Counted from the stretch's first letter, positions 1 to 10,820 are shown. The stretch is DNA of 64,000 nucleotides from Oxyruncus cristatus (GCA_013399855.1 VXAY01002346.1:143283-207282); one strand, 5' to 3'. Notes: generated by a model not told the origin, from the sequence alone. Numbers and translations are program-made.

Positions 1-39
1 CAGGGTTCTCTGTATTGTTGCTTGTTTGTTTGTTTTCAG

Positions 40-89
40 TGAGAGCGAGGACACCACCGGTGCAGGGCCGTGGATGAGCCGGTGAAACC
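40..89 (+). promoter_or_regulatory. GTF2A2: GTF2A2 5' UTR segment with a three-codon upstream ORF
   Basis: A T-rich tract ending TTTTCAG at 39 is a good 3' splice site, so the exon carrying the start codon probably begins at 40. Inside this 50-nt leader is ATG AGC CGG TGA at 74-85, encoding Met-Ser-Arg-stop. It ends four bases before the true ATG at 90. The uORF ATG has G at -3 (GTGGATGA) but A at +4, so some ribosome initiation there is possible. Its regulatory effect is inference only. Confidence 0.6.
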
Positions 90-3000
90 ATGGCATACCA
101 GCTGTACAGGAACACCACGCTGGGCAACAGCCTCCAGGAGAGCCTGGACGAGCTCATACAGGTGTGTGGGATCAGCTCAGGGGACCCTGGACGAGCTCAT
201 ACAGGTGTGTGGGATCGGTTCAGGGGAACCTGGACGAGCTCATACAGGTGTGGGGTGTGTGGGATCGGCTCAGGGGACCCTGGACGAGCTCAGACAGGTG
301 TGTGGGGTGTGTGGGATCGGTTCGGGGGAACCTGGACGAGCTCAGACAGGTGTGTGGGGTGTGTGGGATCGGCTCAAGGGAGCCTGGACAAGCTCAGACA
401 GGGGTGTGGGATGNGCCTGGACGAGCTCAGACAGGGGTGTGGGATGGGGATCAGCTCAATACAAACAGGGGTTAGTCATTAAAATGCCTCTGTAGTTGCT
501 GTAAGTTGGGGCATTTATGGTTTGGAAAAGTTACTGATTGAAATCAAAAACGTTTTGTCCTTTGTTCACTTGAGCTGTCTTTTTCTTTATGTCCTGGATG
601 AAGGAGAATGTCTTGTGTAAATCGAATGATCTCCTGTTGTGTGGCCCAGTAAATGAACAGCCAGATTAAGCTGGAACAATTTACGGCACTTCTGTTTATT
701 TCCAGTGAATATTTATTAGAAGAAATCTTTGTGTAGCACAAAAAATCATCATAGCACATCGTTTCTTCTCTCAGAATTGAAATGCAGAGAAGGAAATAAA
801 CACAGGAATGTATTATTTTTTAAAAATGTTCTTGTAGAGATCTGCGTCATGTGAACTTTATAACTTTGTTTTGAAGTTTTTAACTTTTACTGCATGTTTG
901 AGTTTGCTTTGAAACAACTCAAAACTTTTTCTTTTTTTGTTTTTTTAACTACTTTAGTCTCAGCAAATCACACCTCAGTTGGCCCTTCAGGTGCTACTTC
1001 AGTTTGATAAAGCTATAAATTCAGCTCTGGCACAACGAGTCAGGAACAGAGTGAATTTCAGGGTAAGATAACCATGTATAAAAGTTCCTTCTGAGATACA
1101 GTAACTAAGTGTTGATGCAGAATGTCATTAAAAGCTGTGTCCTCTAAGCAAACACTTCAGCAGGTCCATTTTGATGCTGAAATAATGAGTATTTACATGT
1201 GCATTCCCCATGCAGTTGTGAGGCTTGTTCCCTTATTCTGGCAGGGTTCTTTTGAAAGAATGCAAAAAGCAGAAATAGGTTTGGTGGGTGGATGAAAACA
1301 GGGAAGAGAGCAATGCTTTGATGGACAGCATTGCCACCCTTGGTGTCTTGCAGATGAGGGGGGAGACTTTGGTTCTTTTAGCTGTACTTAGCAAAAGTAG
1401 GATGAGGACAAGTGTTCAGCCACATCTGTAACATGAACAGTTTTAGATCTGCCTTTTCACTGGATGCTTTTGTAGCTCTTTTCTGTAGGTATCATAGAAA
1501 AATAAGTTTGAGGGGGAAAGGGGGTTGGTTCCCAGTCAGCTGCCCTAAGTAATATCAAATAGCCAGCAAGTTATTAAATGTCAGATTGAATGTAATTTTG
1601 AGGAAAAAAAAAAAAAGAACAAACAAAACCCAGCTTCCTGTTAACTTCCTCTACAGTCTGTGTAGAACACATTAATGAAGTGAAGATGTTAAAGTTTTAA
1701 GCGATATGGATATGTTAAAAGTAGCATATTTTCTTTTCTCTAACACATTTCACTTGTTTTGTACATAACGTGTATGGAAAACTGTTCCAGTTGCGTTTAG
1801 TGGATAAACTAAATGTTACTTGGAGCTTAAGTTCAAGGGTATTGGTTTAAACTGTGTGAAGGTGAAAGCCAGGAGGTTCACATCTTGACATCCTCAGTAA
1901 CACATCAAACATGAATGAACCCCTTTATGTCACATAGGGCAGTTATGTCACGATTTATCTAAACTAAGTGCTTTATTTCAACAACTGCAGAATTCACATC
2001 TTGTTAAGATCACTGCTGTAAATTATTTTTCTTATGGCCCAGTGTTTTAAGAAATCTCTTCTGATACTGGTCTTTTATCCACATTAGAAAAGTTGTAAAA
2101 CTTCTTGGCCTCCCTGAGAAACTTCCCCTCCGGTAGACTGTCATGGTCTTGAACAGTTCAGCCACTGGAGGGCATTTAAGCTGCAGTTTCCCTCAGAATT
2201 GTTGTCTGCCAAGCTTGTCTGTGTTCGGGTTCACTGGGGGCTTTATGACAAATCTAGTTGTAGAAGGGACACAGTTCAGTAGATACTTAATATATTTTCT
2301 GTTTCTTTTGGCGTGTGTCCTACAGAAAATGTCTCTTGTCTTTTTAAGGGGTCTCTGAATACATACAGGTTCTGTGACAACGTGTGGACATTTGTACTGA
2401 ATGATGTCGAATTTAGGGAGGTCACTGAACTTGTGAAAGTGGATAAAGTGAAAATTGTAGCATGTGATGGAAAAAGTAAGTATGGAATATGATATAAATA
2501 AGCTGGGACACAAGACTCGATCATTTCTAGAAGGCTTTGGCCAAATGTCTGGTTGATTGTAGAGCTCTGCACTCCCTTTTACATGGGATGAGAGATGAAA
2601 CAAGAGCAAGTTAAATGCTTCCCAGACTGCATGGGAGCCTGCTGTGCACCTCTTGTTGGGAAGTACATACTAGAGCAGTTGGAAAGTCAGTAGTGGTACT
2701 TTTTGTGTGGTGATTTTTCTACTGTTAACCTCTTTGTGAGGATAGCACCATGTTTTATTAAATCCAAAGAGTGCTTCAACAGTCTGAGCAAGGAGTTGTC
2801 TGAGAAAACTGTCAAGCAATCCTTTGCTTTGATTTGAATCCTTTTGCTTTTGAATTTGATAGTAGGAGACCCAAGCGCATGAAAAGCTTATGCCAGCACT
2901 TGCAAATCATGTTTTTAAGACTTACATATCATCTAACAGGCCCGCTGTATGTACACTGCTTGCAGAAGTTTACATTCCATGTCTGCTTGACTGGATTACT

Positions 3001-4101
3001 TTTGTCAGTGTTCCTTAAAATTCTTTACTGGAAAAAGTAATTTAGGGACTTTTGTGGGAAGCTGGTTTATAACTTTTAAAACCATTAACGTGGCAGAATA
3101 TTGCTAAAGATGTGTGAAATGGTGCCACTTGTTTTGTCCTTGGGGAGCTAAAAGGGAGAACTGAGAATGGGAAAAGCTTTATTTAAATACACCACAGACT
3201 TCTGAAACAGGTTCTTCATAGCTTCCTTATTCTGGCATGATCACAGTAGTCACTTCAAGTTGTAGTTCTAACGAGTTGACAGAATTTATTGTTTTCTCAA
3301 CTTCTGGTGTCAGCCAAGCATAAAATCTTGCCATTTTTTTTTGTTGTACTTACCACGAGTGGAGGAAACCTTACTTTCCAAGTATTAATCCTGTTCACTC
3401 TTGATAAAGTGTGCAGATAAGATTTAAAGAGCTGGCTTGCTATTAACATTACAGGGGGTTTTTTCCCATGAGAGGTGGTCCTGCTGAAGAAACACAGTAA
3501 ACACTGCCTTGTCATTCTCCATTTTGGGCTGACATACGTTTTCCATAGCTCTAAAAACAGGAAAGCAGTAATAGCAGTAAATTACCAGAAGTTGCACTGG
3601 TGTTAATTGGTGGTTCTGACAAAAGCTCAGAACAGAGAGTTGCTCTCAGTTTATGAAGATCACGCTCATTCTTGCACCTATTTCAAAACACATACTAAGC
3701 TCTAGCCCACACTCCATCAGAGCTTGTGCTGCTGGGTGTGCAAAAGCCTTTCTCTTTAGCAGATCATAAGCAGATGTGCCTGTGGCTGACTGCAGTAAAG
3801 TGTTTGTGTATCACTGCAAGTTAGAGCAAAGCTTTTAGTATTTTAATGTGTTAATAGCAAATGGTGTGTGTGCACAGCCCTGGAGTTGTGTGCTGGGCTA
3901 ACTGAAGGGAAACAGCACAAGCAGTTCATGCAGGGCAGTGAGGGCAGTGGAGGGAGCTGGGGAGGTACAGAACAGGTTCTAAAATGCCTGGGGAATACTT
4001 TTGAACTTGGGGAAGGCATTAGACATGCTGTTGGTTCTCTTCATACTCAGTCTCATTTTCTTTTTCCTTTCCTAGACACTGGTTCCAATACTGCAGAATG
4101 A
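90..4101 (+). CDS. GTF2A2: Transcription initiation factor IIA gamma subunit (TFIIA small subunit), spliced
   Basis: The coding segments are 90-161, 958-1062, 2349-2475 and 4076-4101, together 330 nt, i.e. 109 residues plus TGA, the same length as the human protein. Exon 1 encodes a product starting [20 protein letters not shown], the hallmark TFIIA-gamma N-terminus (helical domain). Exon 2 continues [20 protein letters not shown]. Exon 3 carries the beta-barrel part ([20 protein letters not shown], then [10 protein letters not shown]). Exon 4 gives the short tail NTGSNTAE. Every junction has AG/GT: donors GT at 162, GTAAG at 1063 and 2476; acceptors TTTAG at 957, TTAAG at 2348, CCTAG at 4075. 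Phases are 0, 0 and 1. TFIIA binds TBP and upstream DNA and stabilises TFIID on the promoter in the nucleus. The ATG at 90 is preceded by AAACC, a fair Kozak context. The gene is complete except for the promoter and upstream non-coding exon(s), which lie left of the window. Confidence 0.97.
138..455. repeat. Minisatellite spanning the first GTF2A2 coding exon/intron junction
   Basis: About seven tandem units start inside the coding exon and run into the intron. Each contains the core CCTGGACGAGCTCATACAG, or a variant with CTCAGACAG, followed by G/T-rich spacer. The core ends at 161 (real exon end), 204, 247, 297, 349, 401 and 434, so the spacings are 43, 43, 50, 52, 52 and 33 bp. The longer units carry an extra GTGTGGG block in the spacer. 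A single N at 414 marks uncertain sequence in the last short unit. The first five cores are directly followed by GT; the last two by GG. The array has no stop in the frame of exon 1 until 480-482, which explains long spurious open frames here. Confidence 0.92.
1063..4075 (+). other. GTF2A2 introns, no other gene seen
   Basis: The introns at 1063-2348 and 2476-4075 are ordinary AT-rich DNA. I saw an A-run near 1603-1614 and no recognisable coding segment, RNA gene or young repeat. Confidence 0.7.
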
Positions 4102-4357
4102 ACAGAACTGTGGGTCGTCTGCAATGTTTTCTGTTAAAATGCAGCACTTTCTGGAGAGAAGCATGGAAAGGGACTGTTCATCCTGAATTCTTGTGGTGCA
4201 GATGTGAGTTAATCCATACTAGAGAGCGTCACAGAATGACAGCGGAAGAAATACCTGTAGCATTTCTTCAGTTCACTTTATAGGGCATGTATACATTACT
4301 TTTTTTTTAAAAATTACAACAGATACTGTTGCCTTTTTTGTTCAAAATAATTTCTGT

Positions 4358-4363
4358 AATAAA
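4358..4363 (+). terminator. GTF2A2: Probable GTF2A2 polyadenylation signal AATAAA
   Basis: AATAAA lies 257 nt after the stop codon in the terminal exon. It fits a short 3' UTR ending about 4380. It is the first canonical hexamer downstream of the CDS, and further AATAAA copies occur near 5806 and beyond. Confidence 0.6.
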
Positions 4364-4380
4364 CTTTTATTTAAAAACTT

Positions 4381-7300
4381 TTGAAAGAGTGATCATTGGA
4401 AAACGTTTGAAAACAAAAATTAATATATTTCCCCCAAATTTTCTAAGTTCTGACGTAGCACACATTCTCTTTGGCTCTAACCTTGTTTCTGGGATGGTGT
4501 TTGTCCAGGTCCCAGATCTGCTCCTTCTGTGGAGGTTGTTTCAGGTCACTGAAGGAGGGGGGAGCAAAGGGAAGTTAATGGATCTGGTGTCAGTGTTCTT
4601 TCTGCTTTTTGTTGCTTTGCTCTCCATAACTTTCTTGCTACTTGCTATTTTTTTGTTTGAATTTCAGCTAATCCTGCTGAGTTCATATGATTAATGTCCT
4701 TTGTGGTCCTGGAAGATATGTTGAACTTACACCTGAAAGTGTGAGCTGCACTTTGTTATTCTAAGCTATTGTGATACCCAGCAGAGCACAAATCATCTCA
4801 CTTGTTACAGTACCAGCATATTTGCTGCTGCCTATTTGGTTCTTCTTTGCCTGTATGTTATGGACTGATTCGTTTATTCGTTTATTTTGTTGTTGATTTT
4901 CTTCAAGAAAATCGCTTCCCCTTCTCAGCAGCAGCAAGAAAGTAAAAGGTACCTTTACACCTTGATGTTGAGCTGGAATGGATGTTTCTATTTGGAAAGT
5001 AAATTAACTACAGGCAAGTGAAGAAAAGGGAAGGATAAGGAGGGGCTGTGGGTGACCTCCTGTTTAAACATGGTTTCCAAGAAAAAGGATTTTGTCCGTT
5101 TCATAGGTGTGCAAACCAGGATGTTCCCTGATGTAAGCTGTTTGCTGAGGCAGGGGTGTTAATACCTGACTTCAAATGTTATCACAGAGACACAGAGTCA
5201 AGTGAGAGCGGGAAGAATTTATGATGAATTTCCAGAAGACAAGTTTAATCGGGATCATTATGTACTTTTGCACAATGCCTTGGCCCAGTGAGACAGACTG
5301 AAGTTACAATCTAGAGCACAGATACTGCGTTTAAGGATCTCGGCAGCTTAGGAGGGAGGATTTCAGTTGAAGTACTACTGACTTGGTTCTGCTTTTCTGA
5401 AGTCTAAAAGCTTCAGGGTGGGGAGAAAAGTAGGAGAAGTGGAAAATAGTTCACTGAGAGTCTCGTTAGTGTTTTATGGTTGCTCTTATAGCAAGAAAAA
5501 AGACACCCTAACGGTGAATCGGTTTTGCTTGTGACTGCAAATACTGTACTGGTATTTTGTTCCTATTATTCGTGTTTGCTTCTCATTTCTTCAAAATTTT
5601 TTATCTATTTTCCTCTGAATTCATTTTAATTGACCCACCTTTTTATTATAGGACATCTCAGAGATAATCATGTAGAATATGAAAGAAACGCAAAGCAAGA
5701 AGGGAAGAGACCCTCCTAACTAGAGTTAAAAAGAGCTGATTGTGGCCCTGCTGTGTGAATATGTATTAAACCAGACAGAGCTCACATTGAGTTGTTCTTG
5801 TAAAAATAAAGTGAAAACCACTTGGAAATAAAACATAAATTAAAACCAGGTTTAAAACAGAAAAATAAGTCTGGTATTAGATTTCAGAATTACAGTTCCA
5901 TCTTCTTCCCATGCATATCTTGAAAGGTAAATTTGAAACATAGTTCCTCCCTAAACAACTGGGGGTTTATTTAAAGTTCAAGTTGTTGGTTACTTGTAGA
6001 CAGAAGCATCAGATTTTCATTAGACAAAGACAATATTTCTGATAGGACTGTATGTCCCATTTGGACAGCCCATTATTTCACTGATGAAGTTCATAGGGGG
6101 TTAAAGCTATTTTTGGAGGTGACCCTGTAATCTGATGTGCTAGTGCTACCTTGGGCTAGAGCTGGTCCTACTCTATTGCAAGTTTATTCTTTTTTCAGTT
6201 CTGCAACCAACCATGGCAGATAATCTTTCCTCTAAGATACTTTGAGATCTCTGGAATGCGAAGTTCTCTATTAGAGATGAGTGGTATTTTTTATTGCCAT
6301 TTGTAATGTTAAGGAGACAAATACTTTTTCTGTATCACTGCTTTGACATATGACTGCACTCATGAATCTGACACTTCTAATGTCTTTGGAAGAGGAAATG
6401 CTGAGAACATTCCTTTGTAAGAATCTTTTTGTCTTAGTTCACCTTTAGAATTTGGGAGTTGGCTTGTTCTTTCAGAAGAAATTAAGTCCCTACTAAAAGG
6501 AGGTGAGATGAAAATAAATTTGCACAAGATGGCCTTTGTTTTTGCAACCAAGTCATCTGAGATGAATTGTGAGTAATAACACCCTCAAAACCAGGAAATT
6601 TTCTTTGGATCAAGAAAATTGGATGAGACCATAGAACAGATTTGAAGTGGCACTTTTTCACCCCCCAGATCTGAATATTTGTCTCTATCTCTCCATCTGT
6701 CGCATTTTTGTGTCAGGAAAGTGTCTGTCAATAGTAGATGAAACACTGTTATTAGTGTATACAAGCAATACTTCATGTTTCTGAGCTGAAGAAGTTAAAC
6801 ATATTTATGGAGTGAAGGGGATAAAAATGACTTTTAACAAATCTGTAAGTAACTTAGATATCTTACTTATATTTGCAAATTAATAGAAAGGTCCCTCATT
6901 CAATAATCTTCCACTATTTCAGGCTGGGATCCCTTCCACCCCCCAAACACCTTTGTAGAAAGTTGGGGGGTTTTTTTAAATAAATTACTTTTATCTTCTT
7001 ACAGAAATCCATTTCATGGAGGGGTCTGGTTTTGGTGCAATTCCTTAGAACTCCAAGTATGGGGATTTTTTTTTTTGGTCTCCATGAATGTGCACCTCTT
7101 TCCTCCATTTTCCAGGGGAAAAAGGCAACACTTTGCTATAGTTAGAAACACAGTGACCCTGCTCTGCCTGATTTAGTCCAGAAACTTGAACATATCCCAG
7201 TCCCCCAAGGAACCCACTGGCAGTAGTTTACCATTTTGAGCTAATATGTGTTAATTTAAAGTAAGTGAAAGAGCTCCAACAAGCAAAATCAGATTAGGCA

Positions 7301-8385
7301 GCAGGAGTTAGATGCAGTCTGCTGTGCTGGGAGACTTAATTTCTTACACTGAGTAGGCAAAGAAGTTCTGTACGTTCTAAAATAATGTACTAGACATGGA
7401 GATGTGTAATGTTGAACTTGCTGCTGAAACCATTTTTGAACCTGTCACTGTCAGGTTCACATAAAGCTGTAATCTCTGTAGCAAATGTCTGCTTACATAA
7501 GTTGGAAGGAGTTCCCCCCCTGAGACCAGCAATCCTATTACTGTATTTGCTCTTTCTGAATAAACAAATGCCCAGTGATACCTTGGGTATTTGAGAACTT
7601 TCCTTATCAGTACTTGGAGTTCTTGCCAATAATGTTTGCTGTGAAATCATCACGGCATTTTAAAAATCACTACTTTACAACCAGTTCACTTTAAAATGTC
7701 TAACAAAATTGCAACGACACACCTTTTCAAGTCAGTTATTTTGTCTGCTCATCCTATTTAAATCAATGTTTTGAAGATCTGTGTGACTGAAGTTGTAACT
7801 GCATCTAAATGTAGCCTGGTGCTATGGAATTGCTTCAGATATTCTTTGTATAATGCTAATTCTCCACCGTAGACCTCAAATTTATGAAGGTGAGTAGGTT
7901 TACTGACAGAAAAATTACTTGACCAGTTTTTTTGGTAGTATAAAGACAATGGAATTAATCCCTCAGCCTTACAGGTAGTGAGAAGCTGTTGGACCCATGG
8001 AAAGTGGCAAGCTTTAGTAGAAGGTGGTGAGAAAAATCCACGTGGGCGAAATACAGAAGTTCACAAATCTTTTCAGCCTCTACAAACTTAGGAAAACAAT
8101 GTGTTGGATGATTGGTTTGTTCATGTAAATGACCACATCTACTACTGGATATGACAATTACATTGCCAAAATATCACAAAAACACCTTTGGGGGAGAGGG
8201 GGAAAGAGAGATGATGATATTGGAACAACGTAGGTTTGCACGCTGTTGAGCACATGAGCATCCCTCTGCCCATGTTAGAGGGTGCTGAAGGGTTAACTGG
8301 TTTAATGGCTCTCCCCGGGAGCACAGCCGTTCTCGGGGAACCACAGGACACAGAATACCGAAACGCCATCTGCTTCAGTATCTAT
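4381..8385. other. Intergenic spacer between convergent GTF2A2 and GCNT3
   Basis: AT-rich sequence without a recognisable gene, RNA or clear transposon. All open frames are short and lack family resemblance. Confidence 0.6.
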
Positions 8386-8396
8386 TTTATTTTATT
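8386..8396 (-). terminator. GCNT3: Probable GCNT3 polyadenylation signal (overlapping AATAAA copies on the - strand)
   Basis: The + strand reads TTTATTTTATT, giving two overlapping AATAAA hexamers on the - strand, 813-823 nt after the GCNT3 stop codon. This would give a 3' UTR of roughly 0.8 kb that contains both minisatellites at 8814-9188. No closer AATAAA is visible on the - strand. Confidence 0.5.
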
Positions 8397-8813
8397 GAAG
8401 GCTGGTGGTGTTTTTAATGGCTAGTGGCTATTGGCAGGGTCAAGGTTTGAAATGGGGCACGAGCAGCAGCCCGGGTGCCATGGGCGGGCGGGAGCTGCAG
8501 CTGCTTTGTGGAAAAGCAAACTACTCGCCCTTTCAGCTCCGCTCCTGGCAGGACATGCAGGCACCTGGTCCGCGTCCCGGCCCTGCCCGTGTACGAGCAG
8601 CAGCCCCGCGGTCACTCCTGCGAACAGACTCCGGCAAGGGAAGGAAAAACGCACCCCCGCTTCCTCCAGCCGGTCTGTGCGAGGAGGGGCGGCGGGGGCA
8701 GAGCAGGGCAGAGCTGAGCCCCCCTTCCCTCCGCCGAGAGCCGGGGCCACCCGGCCGGCCCTGCGCGCTCACCGCGGCGCTTCCCCTCGGGGCCTGCCAA
8801 GGGGCGCGCCCGG

Positions 8814-9079
8814 CAGGGATCGGGGATCCCCTCCCGCTGTCCCCGAGGTCCGTGTCCGACAGGGATCGGGGATCCCCTCCCGCTGTCCCCGAGGTCCGTG
8901 TCCGACAGGGATCGGGGATCCCCTCCCGCTGTCCCCGAGGTCCGTGTCCGACAGGGATCGGGGGATCCCCTCCCGCTGTCCCCGAGGTCCGTGTCCGGCA
9001 GGGATCGGGGGATCCCCTCCCGCTGTCCCCGAGGTCCGTGTCCGACAGGGATCGGGGGATCCCCTCCCGCTGTCCCCGC
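8814..9079. repeat. 46-47 bp GC-rich minisatellite, about 5.7 copies
   Basis: Units beginning CAGGGATCGGGG start at 8814, 8860, 8906, 8952, 8999 and 9046, so periods are 46, 46, 46, 47 and 47 bp. Copies are nearly identical: the fourth and later units have one extra G (GGGGGATCC), and one unit has GGCAGGG instead of GACAGGG. Every unit contains the palindrome GGGGATCCCC. The array lies 130 bp downstream of the GCNT3 stop, in its inferred 3' UTR. The high identity implies recent expansion or homogenisation. Confidence 0.95.
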
Positions 9080-9094
9080 GGCGCCGTCGGCGGG

Positions 9095-9188
9095 GCTGGC
9101 CCAGGAGGGCGGCAGTGCTGGCCCAGGAGGGCGGCAGTGCTGGCCCAGGAGGGCGGCAGTGCTGGCCCAGGAGGGCGGCAGTGCTGGC
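9095..9188. repeat. 22 bp GC-rich tandem repeat, four full copies plus a partial
   Basis: The unit starts GCTGGCCCAGGAGGGCGGCA and ends GT. It begins at 9095, 9117, 9139 and 9161 with perfect copies, then a partial GCTGGC at 9183. It lies between the 46-bp array and the GCNT3 stop codon and is unrelated in sequence to that array. Confidence 0.93.
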
Positions 9189-9208
9189 GGGGGTCCCCGC
9201 GGGTCCCC

Positions 9209-10555
9209 TCAGAGCCCGCGGCCGTGGAGCGCCCTGTGGCGCAGGTATTCCTCGAGGCACAGGATGGCGATATCGTCCACCTCGGGGTCGAACTTGTTGG
9301 CCAAGAGATGGTGCTGCTGCAGCATCCAGGGCACGTCGCCCGCCCCGTAGATGCAGACGGAGCGCTGGTGGCGGCCGGTGCAGGGCGGGTACGGCGCGCC
9401 CTTGCTGGGATCGCCCTCCAGGTACTGCCACTTGACCAGACGGGGAAGGGCGTTCATGTCCGACAGCTGGAACTTGTCGTTGTGGGGCACGGCCCCCGGC
9501 ACGCCCGGCATGCGGGTCAGGGTGGCCCACACGTGCTCGTCAGGGCTGTAGGTGTCCTTGGCCCACTCGAGGAACTTCTGTGCCATGGGGTTCTCGAAGA
9601 TGTGCCGCACGAAGCCCCGTGTGACCACGATGTACGCGTTGCCCGTGAACATGGGGTAGTTGAGGGGCGGCGGCAGCTTCTCTATGTGGGTCCGGGAGAT
9701 GGCCTTCCCCACCTCGTGGTGGAACTGCCAGCGCGCCCGCTTGGCCGCCGAGGGCTTCTCCGACTCCAGGCTGTTCCGGCCCTGCAGCACCTTCAGGGCG
9801 CGCACGATCTCGGCGTTGGTCTTGATGGGGAAGTCGGTGCCGCAGGTGTTGAGCAGGTACCGCCAGGGCACGGGGCGCTGCAGCAGGTCCCGCATGCAGT
9901 TGAGGTCGGCCTGCAGCCGGGACCAGGAGGCGTAGACCACGTTTTCCAGGCGGCTGGCCACGAAGACGTTGGGGAAGCAGCCTGCGATGGCCCGCACGGC
10001 CTCCTGGAAGGAGGCCGGGGACTTGCTGTCCACGTGCACGCAGTAGACGTTCTGGGGGGCGTAGAGGGAGCGCAGGAGCCGCTCGAACATCTCGATTTTG
10101 TTATGGATGACCATGGAGTAGGCGATGGGGAACTCTGCCTCCTCCTGGCTCAGCGGGAACTCGACGAAGCGCCGGGTCTGCCTGAAGGCGCTGCAGTCCC
10201 TCGTCATGTTCAGGTAGTGGCCGGGCGTCAGCGGAGCCCTCCTGTTCGCCACCTCCAGGTTACGGAGCTGCGCCTCCTCGATGGCCCTGCGGTCTCCGCG
10301 GACGATGCCCGAGCAGTTGATGCCGCGGCCGGGGGGCAGCTCCAGGGCGCGGTACAGGCGCTGCCGGCAGCGGGGCCGGTCGGTGGGGCAGGGCCGGTCG
10401 GTGGGGCAGGGCCGGCCGGCCTCTCGCAGGGCCAGGGCGGCGGCNNNNNNNNNNNNNNNNNNNNNNNNNNNNNNNNNNNNNNNNNNNNNNNNNNNNNNNA
10501 GGAGCAGCGCCCAGCGCCGCCGGGCCCCCGGCCCCGCCCGCTCCCACAGCCGCAT
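9209..10555 (-). CDS. GCNT3: Core 2/core 4 beta-1,6-N-acetylglucosaminyltransferase 3 (C2GnT-M)
   Basis: A Golgi type II membrane enzyme (GT14 family) that adds beta-1,6-GlcNAc to core 1 and core 3 mucin O-glycans, making core 2 and core 4 branches; the mucin-type member can also form I branches. The frame gives 448 residues (nominal, with gap), close to the human length of 438. It starts [18 protein letters not shown], a basic cytoplasmic tail leading into the membrane anchor, most of which falls in an assembly gap (about residues 19-37). Then come the stem, INCSG (79-83), [14 protein letters not shown] (142-155), [10 protein letters not shown] (171-180), [11 protein letters not shown] (236-246) and [10 protein letters not shown] (337-346). 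Glu340 matches the family's catalytic glutamate. The C-terminus [10 protein letters not shown]...CLEEYLRH is GCNT3-like rather than GCNT1/4-like. The coding region is a single exon, as expected. I chose the ATG at 10555 because homology starts there; the frame stays open upstream. Third positions are extremely GC-rich compared with the flanks. Confidence 0.95.
   Translation of the reverse strand: MRLWERAGPGARRRWALLXXXXXXXXXXXXXXXXXXXAAALALREAGRPCPTDRPCPTDRPRCRQRLYRALELPPGRGINCSGIVRGDRRAIEEAQLRNLEVANRRAPLTPGHYLNMTRDCSAFRQTRRFVEFPLSQEEAEFPIAYSMVIHNKIEMFERLLRSLYAPQNVYCVHVDSKSPASFQEAVRAIAGCFPNVFVASRLENVVYASWSRLQADLNCMRDLLQRPVPWRYLLNTCGTDFPIKTNAEIVRALKVLQGRNSLESEKPSAAKRARWQFHHEVGKAISRTHIEKLPPPLNYPMFTGNAYIVVTRGFVRHIFENPMAQKFLEWAKDTYSPDEHVWATLTRMPGVPGAVPHNDKFQLSDMNALPRLVKWQYLEGDPSKGAPYPPCTGRHQRSVCIYGAGDVPWMLQQHHLLANKFDPEVDDIAILCLEEYLRHRALHGRGL
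10373..10408 (-). repeat. 18-bp in-frame duplication in the GCNT3 stem region
   Basis: The 18-bp + strand sequence GGGCCGGTCGGTGGGGCA occurs twice in tandem (10373-10390 and 10391-10408). It encodes CPTDRP twice at about residues 50-61, between the membrane anchor and the catalytic domain. It keeps the frame and adds a cysteine. Confidence 0.85.
10445..10499. other. Assembly gap (55 N) inside GCNT3
   Basis: Unknown bases replace the part of GCNT3 expected to encode the transmembrane anchor. The frame is continuous across the gap as given, so its nominal size is compatible with the real length, but the sequence and exact length are unknown. Confidence 0.98.
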
Positions 10556-10820
10556 GGCCCCGGGGCCGGTGGCCCTCGGGGGGCTCCGCCGGCCCTCGGG
10601 GGGCTCCGCCGACCCGCACGGGCAGCCCCGGGACCGGCTGCTCCCTGGGAGCTGCTGCTGCAGTGACAGGGAGATCTCGGCGTGACCGCAGGTGAGTAAC
10701 AGGTGAATAAAAGGGAGTCTCCTCCCACTCTGTGGCGTGGCTCCGTTTGGTTTTCCAGCGCTGGAGGTGGTTGTATATCTTCTGTGTCTGTTTAAAAGAT
10801 AATATTTCATCTTACCCCTG
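10556..10820 (-). promoter_or_regulatory. GCNT3: Possible GCNT3 5' UTR with a short intron
   Basis: On the - strand, AACAGGG|GTAAGAT (GT at 10815-10814) is a good splice donor. CTGTCACTGCAG ending at 10658 is a moderate acceptor upstream of the ATG. GCNT genes usually have a non-coding first exon spliced to a single coding exon, so a 157-bp 5' UTR intron is possible. The pyrimidine tract is weak, and distal first exons may exist instead. Confidence 0.3.

Noticed and set aside
70..495. Long overlapping open frames rich in repeated DELIQVCG or GRAHTGV motifs
   Set aside because: They are translations of the minisatellite at the GTF2A2 exon/intron junction. Only 90-161 is coding.
8769..9530. 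- strand frame with repeated GDSGRGSP-type motifs
   Set aside because: Product of the 46-bp minisatellite read in another frame, overlapping GCNT3.
8405..10666. 753-codon + strand open frame
   Set aside because: It is the antisense of the GC-rich GCNT3 coding sequence plus its 3' minisatellites and runs through a gap. GC-rich DNA rarely contains stops, and the frame shows no domain.
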